A stretch of DNA of 11,017 bases, taken from positions 1-11,017 of the forward strand of contig JAGREZ010000301.1 in NCBI GenBank assembly GCA_020446285.1, written 5' to 3'. This document shows positions 1 through 5,610 of the stretch, piece after piece (positions within the stretch are counted from its first letter, which is position 1; every line of letters starts with the position of its first letter). The DNA is from Geminicoccaceae bacterium. GTDB taxonomy: Bacteria > Pseudomonadota > Alphaproteobacteria > Geminicoccales > Geminicoccaceae. Made by a program: the position numbers and the translations under genes. The notes beneath the pieces were generated by a model, which was not told where the DNA came from, searched no databases, and saw only the letters and a list, made by a program, of their open reading frames with translations.

Positions 1-318
1 CAATATAAAAATTATTTGGTATTTAATAGATGAAAAAAAATGATATTGAAAATCCATTTTTAAATAAATAAGAAAATATAAAAAATAAAATAAATGAAAA
101 ACTATAACCAAAATAAATAAAAAAAGAAACAAATATGGCGTCTTTTTGCAAAACATTGCTACGTATATTGCAAAAACAAATGACGCTATCATTCCATAAG
201 CAAATCGTGCCTCTGAATATGAAAATATTGCCAATATACCAATAAATATGATAACCCAAGATAGAGCATAAAATAATGAATAGAAGAATGCATTATTAAT
301 ATTATTATTAATAATCAT
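1..318 (-). CDS. Multi-pass membrane protein, putative immunity protein for the Rhs-Tlde1 toxin (3' end outside window)
   Basis: This reading frame starts at ATG 318-316 and stays open for 106 codons to the window edge. GGTGA (329-325) lies six bases before the ATG, a near-ideal ribosome binding site. The start overlaps the last 11 bases of the Rhs gene, so the two are probably translationally coupled. The protein begins MIINNNINNAFFYSLF. It shows about three hydrophobic helices (residues roughly 10-34, 36-55 and 58-85) separated by short polar turns such as SYSEARF and CKKTP, which suits an inner-membrane protein. Base composition is extremely AT-rich. Position directly behind a polymorphic toxin is where cognate immunity genes sit, and Tlde1 toxins act on periplasmic peptidoglycan, so a membrane immunity protein is plausible. 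I recognise no named family; the immunity role is inference from context. Confidence 0.72.
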   Translation of the reverse strand, partial: MIINNNINNAFFYSLFYALSWVIIFIGILAIFSYSEARFAYGMIASFVFAIYVAMFCKKTPYLFLFLFILVIVFHLFYFLYFLIYLKMDFQYHFFSSIKYQIIFIL

Positions 319-754
319 TGCTTTTCACCACAAATGGAACTACTCTATCCGGATCTGATTGAATATCATTGAGAACTCTATTCGTTATGTCATTGCCCAA
401 TATGCCACCACCGATATCAATACATCCAGCCGAACCTAAAAGAGAGCCACCGTGCAGAAAAAATCCACTTCGTCCAAACGGATCAGTACCAAGAAGAGGA
501 TTTATTTTAATGCGCCAATCCCCCCAATCTCCAAGTATATTGCGCATCAAGTCACCCAAGAATGAAGGATTAGAAAGATCATTTGCATTCAATTGATAGT
601 TTCCTGGTGGGATGGGGCCGGTATTTGAATAGCTAGCGCATGACGCATTCCCCATACAACTACCCTTTCCTGAAGTAGCAGGAACTTGATATGGTGAATC
701 GGTCGAATTCTCTGGATCAACAGTAAGTGTTCCATTTTCCAAATCATATTCCAT
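308..754 (-). other. AT-rich toxin tip of the Rhs gene (Tlde1/DUF2778 domain)
   Basis: This segment encodes residues 426-573, just after the VDREGL end of the RHS core. Composition falls from GC-rich core DNA (beyond about 780) to AT-rich DNA here, and to very AT-rich DNA in the following membrane gene. That step is the usual mark of an exchanged toxin/immunity cassette on a conserved Rhs scaffold. His526 is the codon at 454-452 and Cys536 the codon at 424-422. Confidence 0.8.
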
Positions 755-2029
755 TGAAGTAAGCCCCTCGCGATCCACAAAGCTCAACGGATTGGCGTTG
801 GCATACCCATACAGGTTCGCCCCGCCCGCGAGCCCGATGGGATCGGCCTGGACGTATCGCCCGAGGGCCGGATCATAGTCGCGCCACCAGTTCTGGTACA
901 GGCCGGTTTCGATGTCGGCATATTGGCCCGGCAGGCGGAAGTTCTGGGTGAGGTTTCCCGTCAGTGAGGCGAGTTCGCCGAAGGGGGTGGTGACGGCGTC
1001 CCAGACCACCGTACCCGTGTCGTCGGTGAGCTTCTGCGGCGTGCCGAGATGGTCGCTGTGGATCCAGTGCACGCGCGGGGCGGCCGTGTCGGCGTCGGTG
1101 ATCAAGGCCAGCGGCATGTCGCCGAGCCAGATCGTTTCGGACGTGACCGTGCCCGCGGTGTTCGCCTCGGCGATCAGCTCGCCGCCAGGGCCGTGGATGT
1201 AGTGTGCGCCCGGCAATCCCGGCACTGTTGAAAATTTCGCCACGCGGAGACCGGTGAGGTCGTGCAGGTAGGTGACATCCGTCGAACCGTCGCGGGTGAT
1301 CGAGGACAACCGTCCGGCATGATCGTAGCCATAGGCGAATTGTGTCCCGTCGAGACGGGTGTCGCTTGTGATGTTGCCGGCAGCGTCATGGCCGAGCGTG
1401 CGCGTGAACGTGCCGTCGGTAACTGACAAAAAACGGTTGGAACCGGCGGCGACGGTCGAGGCCTCAACGCGGGTCGACAGCCCGTCATCGATGATCCGGC
1501 TCGTGCGGTTCGAGCCCGCATCCCAGGCATAGTCGATATCGCCATAGGCACCAGTGGCGTCCGTCAGCCGCGACAGGGCGTCATAGGCAAAGGTCTGGCT
1601 GCGGGAGGCATCGAGCGCGTCGGCGAGGGAGGTGATCCGCGATGCCGCGTCATGGCCCAGAGCCAGATCCTGGATGTCGAGAGTGGCATTGCCGGTGTCG
1701 ATCCCGGTGAGACGGCCGTCGGTATCGTAGGCGAGAGCCACATCCAGCCCGTTGCCGAGCTGCATCGAGCTCACCGGGCCGAACGGCTCGTAGGCGATGT
1801 TCGAGGCGATGGCCGTCGTCACGCCCGAGGCTGCCGTCGTCACCGAGGTCACCCGGCCGAGCGCGTCGCGAACGTAAGTGACCACCCGCCCGGAAGGATG
1901 GGTGATGGAGATGAGATTGTCGGCGAGATCGTAGGTGAAGGCGGTGACGTAGCTCTTGTTGTTGATCACCTTGCTGCGCGAGACGATGTTGCCGCGGGCG
2001 TCATAGGTGAACGAGGTCGCCTTTGTCAT
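308..2029 (-). CDS. Rhs repeat protein with C-terminal Tlde1/DUF2778 L,D-transpeptidase-like toxin domain, 5'-truncated
   Basis: The 573-residue frame opens directly in YD repeats (FTYDARGN at 7-14, then about ten copies to residue 260) and has no N-terminal PAAR or targeting region. Full Rhs proteins usually exceed 1000 residues, so the 5' part is missing at the 2007-2030 junction. The RHS core spans about 320-423 and includes HSDHLGTPQKL, GLYQNWWRDYDP, YVQADPIGL and NPLSFVDREGL. From M426 the sequence resembles Tlde1/DUF2778: GPIPPGNYQL (471-480), FGRSGFFLHGGS (518-529) and SAGCIDIG (533-540), with candidate catalytic His526 and Cys536. In the family this fold attacks or edits peptidoglycan stem peptides in the target periplasm, usually after type VI delivery. 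DNA for the toxin end is much more AT-rich than the core. The ATG at 2029 is preceded by AGGGA, so expression of the shortened protein cannot be excluded. Confidence 0.9.
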   Translation of the reverse strand: MTKATSFTYDARGNIVSRSKVINNKSYVTAFTYDLADNLISITHPSGRVVTYVRDALGRVTSVTTAASGVTTAIASNIAYEPFGPVSSMQLGNGLDVALAYDTDGRLTGIDTGNATLDIQDLALGHDAASRITSLADALDASRSQTFAYDALSRLTDATGAYGDIDYAWDAGSNRTSRIIDDGLSTRVEASTVAAGSNRFLSVTDGTFTRTLGHDAAGNITSDTRLDGTQFAYGYDHAGRLSSITRDGSTDVTYLHDLTGLRVAKFSTVPGLPGAHYIHGPGGELIAEANTAGTVTSETIWLGDMPLALITDADTAAPRVHWIHSDHLGTPQKLTDDTGTVVWDAVTTPFGELASLTGNLTQNFRLPGQYADIETGLYQNWWRDYDPALGRYVQADPIGLAGGANLYGYANANPLSFVDREGLTSMEYDLENGTLTVDPENSTDSPYQVPATSGKGSCMGNASCASYSNTGPIPPGNYQLNANDLSNPSFLGDLMRNILGDWGDWRIKINPLLGTDPFGRSGFFLHGGSLLGSAGCIDIGGGILGNDITNRVLNDIQSDPDRVVPFVVKSNDY

Positions 2030-2040
2030 CGGCGGTCCCT
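2007..2040. other. Rearrangement junction joining truncated Rhs and truncated binding-protein genes
   Basis: Up to about 2006-2020 the minus strand encodes a YD repeat (TSFTYDARGN). From about 2013 the plus strand encodes binding-protein sequence (EVAFVIGGPWAIG). Both divergent genes lose their 5' ends here. No insertion sequence, inverted repeat or integrase gene is visible at the join. Confidence 0.75.
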
Positions 2041-2510
2041 GGGCGATCGGCCGCTATGACCGCAATCCGGATCTTCACTATGCGGTTGCACCGGTTCCCT
2101 ATTTTGCTGGCGGCAAGCCGGTGACGCCGACCGGCTCTTGGGCGATCTCGATCAACCCGCATTCGCAGAAGATCGATGCAGCACGCAAGTTTGCTGAATA
2201 TGTCTCCCTGAATCCGGAGGGGGCGGTTCTGTCGGTATCGAAGAACCCGCTACCGCCAGTTAATGCCGATGCTTTCAAGGTCTATGCCGAACACATGTCG
2301 GCAATGACCGACAAGATTGGCCCAGCGATCGACATCATCACCTACGAGCTTGCGAATACCGCAGTGGGCCGGCCCCGCTCGCGCGGCTATGTGACCTTTG
2401 AAACCATCATGCACCGCGCGTTCAGCGATATCCGCAATGGTTCGGACCCGGCCGAGGTCCTCAACGGCGCCGAGAAGCAGCTGCAGCGTGCGCTTGGTCG
2501 CCTCAAATAG
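2007..2510 (+). pseudogene. C-terminal fragment of a carbohydrate ABC transporter solute-binding protein
   Basis: The frame reads FVIGGPWAIGRYDRN, then PVTPTGSWAISINPHS and a helical C-terminus ending RALGRLK before two TAG codons (2508-2513). This is typical of the last 160 or so residues of family 1 extracellular sugar-binding proteins, which are normally about 400-430 residues long with a signal peptide. Here the signal peptide and the whole first lobe are absent: upstream of about 2010 the DNA belongs to the opposite-strand Rhs gene. A GTG at 2007 is formally in frame but lies in Rhs sequence and has no convincing ribosome binding site. The intact protein would have bound sugar in the periplasm and passed it to the two permeases encoded just downstream. 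This fragment should not be functional. Confidence 0.85.
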
Positions 2511-2522
2511 TAGACGCGATAT

Positions 2523-2549
2523 CCGGGAGTCCGGTTGCCGGGCTCCCGG
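2523..2549 (+). promoter_or_regulatory. Stem-loop between binding-protein and permease genes
   Basis: Bases 2523-2534 pair with 2538-2549 as a 12-bp GC-rich stem with one G-T pair and a TTG loop. It lies ten bases after the second TAG of the binding-protein fragment. No T-run follows (AATTTCCT), so a full intrinsic terminator is unlikely. Hairpins here in sugar ABC operons commonly protect the binding-protein mRNA and lower permease expression relative to it; that role is inferred. Confidence 0.7.
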
Positions 2550-2573
2550 AATTTCCTGACCTGGAACGCTGCT

Positions 2574-3428
2574 ATGTCACGAATGAAGCGCCTCATGATT
2601 GCCCTCGGCTTCCTGTTACCAGCAATTGTCTGTGTGGTTCTCTTGCGGATCTGGCCTGCAGGGTTGGCGCTACACGATTCACTCATTGCGCCGGGTGATG
2701 ACAGCTATTCGCTTGAAAATTTCAACTATGTTTTCACAGATCCCGATTTCCTGAACAGTCTCAAGGTTACCCTGGTCTATTCGCTGATCGTCAATCCGCT
2801 CCAGATCGGTATCGCACTGGCTCTGGCACTTCTGATGAATACGCTGGTCCCGCTTATCGGGTTCTGGCGTACGCTGGTCCTCCTGCCGGTGGCCATTCCG
2901 CAAAGCGTTTCTGCGGTCGTCTGGGGTGTCGCGCTTCGTCCCGACGGACTTATCAATTCGGTGCTGGTGGTGCTGGGGCTGGAGCCGCAGCGCTTCCTTA
3001 CATCCGCCGATCAGGCGCTGGGGTCTATCATCCTCATCGTGAGCTGGATCGGCGTCGGCTACTGGATGACATTCATTCTTGCCGGGCTGCAGGATATTCC
3101 GAAATCGCTATACGAAGCCGTCACCATCGACGGCGCGAATGGCTGGCAGCGATTCCGCTTCGTGACGCTGCCGCAGCTTCACCGTCCGCTGACCTTCGTG
3201 CTCGTGGCCAATACCGTCGCGAATTTCCTCGTCTTTGCACCGGTGCAGATCCTCACCGCAGGGGGACCGGAAGGGTCGACGAACCTGATCATGAACGAAA
3301 TCTATACCAAGGCTTTCGTCATCAGCGATCCGGAAAGTGCGGCTGCGGCAACTGTCGTGCTGGTTGCGGCAGTGCTGCTGGTGGTGGTCATACAGTTCCG
3401 GCTCATGAGCCGGGCGGAGGACCGGTGA
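2574..3428 (+). CDS. Carbohydrate ABC transporter permease (MalF/UgpA type)
   Basis: This 284-residue inner-membrane protein is the first of the two permease subunits of a sugar importer. I chose ATG 2574 (MSRMKRLMIALGF) because GGAA lies seven bases upstream and because an in-frame TTG at 2535 sits in the loop of the preceding hairpin. The first helix follows the short basic N-terminus. The cytoplasmic coupling (EAA) loop is at about 178-206, with SLYEAVTIDGANGWQRF, and LTAGGPEGSTN follows at 227-237, a common signature of this family. Length is normal for the shorter members, which carry six helices. Its TGA stop shares a base with an ATG at 3428 (TGATG), the expected start of the next permease. 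The reading frame looks intact, but the partner binding protein is truncated and no ATPase gene is nearby. Confidence 0.9.
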   Translation: MSRMKRLMIALGFLLPAIVCVVLLRIWPAGLALHDSLIAPGDDSYSLENFNYVFTDPDFLNSLKVTLVYSLIVNPLQIGIALALALLMNTLVPLIGFWRTLVLLPVAIPQSVSAVVWGVALRPDGLINSVLVVLGLEPQRFLTSADQALGSIILIVSWIGVGYWMTFILAGLQDIPKSLYEAVTIDGANGWQRFRFVTLPQLHRPLTFVLVANTVANFLVFAPVQILTAGGPEGSTNLIMNEIYTKAFVISDPESAAAATVVLVAAVLLVVVIQFRLMSRAEDR

Positions 3429-3460
3429 TGGAACGGCGCCGCAAAATCCTTTGATATGTC

Positions 3461-4258
3461 ATGATCGTCCTCGTCGCATTGCTTTTCTTTGCGCCGCTCT
3501 GGTGGGTCACCATCAGCGCGTTGCGTCCGTCGGATGAAATTTTCCGTTATATCTCACCGCTCAGCCTGCGCTGTTTCTGGCCCGAGGGCTGGACCCCGGC
3601 CAATGTCGTCTCGCTCTGGGAGGGCAGCTTCCGGCGCGCGATCCTGAATTCGATCTTCGTTTCTGTGGTGACGGTCGTCGTTGGGCTGGCGATCTGCTCG
3701 ATGGCGGCCTTTGCGCTCGCCGTCATCGATTTTCCGTTCCGCAATACCATCTTCATGGTGATGGTGATCAGTTTTCTCATCCCCTTCGATGCCATCGCCG
3801 TTCCGCTTTTCGGGATCATGCGCGAACTAAAGCTGCAAAACAGCTATACGGGGCTGATCCTTCCTGGGATAGGCAACGGGCTCGCCGTCTTTCTGCTACG
3901 CCAGTTCTTTCTTGGCATCCCCAAGGAACTGCGCGAGGCAGGATTTGTCGATGGCATGAACTGGTTCGGGATCTATTGGCGGATCTACCTGCCGCTTTCC
4001 GGCCCGGCGATCATCAGCGCTGCCCTGATCCTGTTCATTTTTCAGTGGCAGGCCTATCTCTGGCCGCTTCTCATCGCGCCGGGTCCCGATTACAAGGTGG
4101 CCGCCGTGGCGATCGCGCAGTTTTCGGGGCAATATGATGTCGATTTCGGCCTGATCTTTGCGGCGGCGCTTTTCATATCCATCATACCGATGGTGATCCT
4201 GACACTGTTGCAGCGATTCTATTCGACCTCCGTCGCGAGTTCGGGAAGCAAGGAATAA
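3461..4258 (+). CDS. Carbohydrate ABC transporter permease (MalG/UgpE type) with early in-frame stop in its expected N-terminus
   Basis: The 265-residue open part starts at ATG 3461 with the first membrane helix (MIVLVALLFFAPLWW). It continues with five more hydrophobic segments, the EAA loop REAGFVDGMNWFGIYWRIYLP (about 158-178) and the family signature FQWQAYLWPLL (194-204). It ends at TAA 4256-4258. The natural start is almost certainly ATG 3428, which overlaps the previous stop, but that frame runs only MERRRKIL before TGA at 3452-3454 and then continues in the same frame as YVMIVLV. No ribosome binding site precedes ATG 3461. The protein may be made weakly by reinitiation, since all six helices remain, or the gene may be a recent pseudogene. 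No msmX/ugpC-type ATPase gene follows. Confidence 0.85.
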   Translation: MIVLVALLFFAPLWWVTISALRPSDEIFRYISPLSLRCFWPEGWTPANVVSLWEGSFRRAILNSIFVSVVTVVVGLAICSMAAFALAVIDFPFRNTIFMVMVISFLIPFDAIAVPLFGIMRELKLQNSYTGLILPGIGNGLAVFLLRQFFLGIPKELREAGFVDGMNWFGIYWRIYLPLSGPAIISAALILFIFQWQAYLWPLLIAPGPDYKVAAVAIAQFSGQYDVDFGLIFAAALFISIIPMVILTLLQRFYSTSVASSGSKE

Positions 4259-4276
4259 TAACAGTCTTCATAAACC

Positions 4277-4305
4277 TTGACTTATATCGGCCCATTTACG
4301 ATTAA
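4277..4305 (+). promoter_or_regulatory. Weak candidate promoter for the Fic gene
   Basis: CTTGACT at 4276-4282 matches a sigma-70 -35 box well (TTGACt). A poor -10 candidate, GATTAA, lies 17 bases on at 4300-4305. It sits just after the permease stop and upstream of the structured leader of the Fic gene, so position is sensible. The -10 match is weak. Confidence 0.3.
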
Positions 4306-4331
4306 CGGAAGCAATCAATCCCGCCATGGTG

Positions 4332-4408
4332 ACCCGAATTTGCCCGTTTCAGCAGCTTCGAGGGAGTCCCCAAGCAGGTTTGCTTGGAGAAATCGGGTAT
4401 TTTCGGGT
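4332..4408 (+). promoter_or_regulatory. Structured leader upstream of the Fic gene
   Basis: ACCCGAA (4332-4338) is the exact complement of TTCGGGT (4402-4408). Inside this, GCCCG (4342-4346) can pair with CGGGT (4394-4398, one G-T pair). At the top, CCAAGCA (4370-4376) pairs with TGCTTGG (4381-4387) across a GGTT loop. Together these give a long interrupted hairpin in the stretch between permease and Fic. It lacks a T-run and no known riboswitch class is recognised. Confidence 0.45.
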
Positions 4409-4454
4409 ATCAAGCGGTGGATTATCGGGTGTGAATGGATATATGATTGGGTAT
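4393..4454 (+). repeat. Four phased direct repeats of TCGGGTAT ahead of the Fic start codon
   Basis: Copies are TCGGGTAT at 4393, TCGGGTAT at 4403, TCGGGTGT at 4425 and TTGGGTAT at 4447. Spacings of 10, 22 and 22 bases are close to one and two helical turns, so all copies face roughly the same side of the DNA. The last copy covers the ATG at 4453. An inverted relative (TGACCCGA) lies at 4330-4337. This looks like an operator array; the winged helix of the Fic protein itself is a possible ligand, by inference. Confidence 0.5.
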
Positions 4455-5502
4455 GCCGTTCAGAAACCCGACCATCATCACACCACGCATGCTCTCCCTG
4501 ATCGCCGAGATCGACGAGTTCAAGGGGGCTTGGCGGGCACTCGGCACACTCGCTCCGGATCGTCTGTCAGCGTTGCGCCGGGTCGCCACGATCGAGAGCA
4601 TCGGCTCCTCGACGCGTATCGAGGGCAGCCGTCTTTCTGATCAGGACGTCCAAAGGCTGTTGTCGAACCTCGACATCCAGTACTTCGACAGCCGGGACGA
4701 GCAGGAAGTCGCCGGCTATGCAGATGTCATGGAGACGGTCTTTTCCTCCTGGCGCGAAATCACGGTCACCGAAAACCATATCCGTCAGCTTCATCGTGAC
4801 CTTCTGCGTTATAGCGCGAAAGACGAGCGCCATCGCGGCAGCTACAAGACGACACCCAACAGCGTTGCGGCCTTCGATCCGAACGGAGTGCAGATCGGTA
4901 TCGTGTTCGAGACGGCGACACCGTTCGATACACCGCGTCTGATGTCCGAGTTGGTCGAGTGGTATCGCATAGAGACCGAGATGGGAGAACTTCACCCGCT
5001 GCTGGTGATTGGCGTGTTCATCGTCGTCTTTCTCGAGATCCATCCGTTTCAGGACGGCAACGGGCGATTGAGTCGGATACTGACGACTTTGCTGCTGCTA
5101 CGGGCAGGCTACGCCTACGTGCCTTACAGTTCACTGGAAAGCATCATCGAGCAGAGCAAGGAAAGCTACTATCTCGCTTTGCGACAGACGCAGGGCACGA
5201 TCCGAACTAAGGCACCGGACTGGACACCGTGGCTCGAATTCTTCCTGCGGGCGCTGCAGGGTCAGATGGCACGTCTCCGTCGGCGCGTCGAACAGGAAAA
5301 GCTGATGACCGGATCGCTGCCGGAACTTTCGGCACGGCTGGTCGAACTGACTCGCGAGCACGGCCATCTGACACTGGCCGAAGCAGGCGCACTGACCGGT
5401 GCTAACCGCAACACGCTCAAGCAACACTTCCGTTCACTGGTCGAAAACGGCCATCTGCAGCTCAATGGCAAGGGCCGCGGGGCATGGTATGCGATTCCGT
5501 GA
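4453..5502 (+). CDS. Fic-family protein (class II, self-inhibited) with C-terminal winged helix
   Basis: Fic enzymes usually transfer AMP from ATP to a hydroxyl side chain of a target protein. This 349-residue protein (from ATG 4453, MPFRNPTIITPRML) has the complete catalytic motif HPFQDGNGRLSR at about 197-208, with catalytic His197. The N-terminal inhibitory helix motif SSTRIEG at 52-58 has its glutamate at 57, so it belongs to the class whose inhibitor is in the same chain. The substrate flap (HRGSYKTTPNSVAAF) precedes the core. Residues about 289-349 form a winged helix (LTLAEAGALTGANRNTLKQH). TGA at 4444-4446 closes the frame upstream, so the start is TTG 4447 or ATG 4453. ATG gives the usual family N-terminus; no strong ribosome binding site is visible. 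It converges with the defence operon, 108 bases away. Target unknown. Confidence 0.93.
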   Translation: MPFRNPTIITPRMLSLIAEIDEFKGAWRALGTLAPDRLSALRRVATIESIGSSTRIEGSRLSDQDVQRLLSNLDIQYFDSRDEQEVAGYADVMETVFSSWREITVTENHIRQLHRDLLRYSAKDERHRGSYKTTPNSVAAFDPNGVQIGIVFETATPFDTPRLMSELVEWYRIETEMGELHPLLVIGVFIVVFLEIHPFQDGNGRLSRILTTLLLLRAGYAYVPYSSLESIIEQSKESYYLALRQTQGTIRTKAPDWTPWLEFFLRALQGQMARLRRRVEQEKLMTGSLPELSARLVELTREHGHLTLAEAGALTGANRNTLKQHFRSLVENGHLQLNGKGRGAWYAIP

Positions 5503-5610
5503 TAATGCGGATTATGGGAAATCTGAAATTCTGAGCTTAAACCACCGAAACCCCTTGCACCTGCAAAACTCCCGTTCTTGATACCCATGTGACAACATTT
5601 TGCACGCATC
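5503..5610. other. Short intergenic region between convergent Fic and AIPR genes
   Basis: This 108-base stretch separates two convergent stops. It holds only a weak AT-rich 5-bp hairpin (5502-5515) and a TTGCA/TGCAA repeat with a two-base loop. I see no convincing terminator, promoter or gene. Confidence 0.6.

Noticed and set aside
23..259. 78-residue minus-strand open frame from a TTG start
   Set aside because: It is a shifted shadow of the frame starting at ATG 318, which has a proper ribosome binding site, a better residue mix and clean helix/turn alternation.
2535..2573. TTG 2535 as start of the first permease
   Set aside because: It lies in the loop of a strong hairpin and adds 13 atypical residues; ATG 2574 gives a normal family N-terminus with GGAA upstream.
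4326..4640. Plus-strand open frame across the Fic leader
   Set aside because: Most of it is out of frame with the Fic coding region and its composition reflects the repeats; no homology is recognised.
4453..5502. Fic gene as the toxin of a two-gene toxin-antitoxin pair
   Set aside because: The inhibitory motif SSTRIEG is within the same protein, and no small antitoxin gene lies next to it.
5502..5515. ATAAT/ATTAT hairpin as terminator of the Fic gene
   Set aside because: The stem is only five A-T pairs and no T-run follows.
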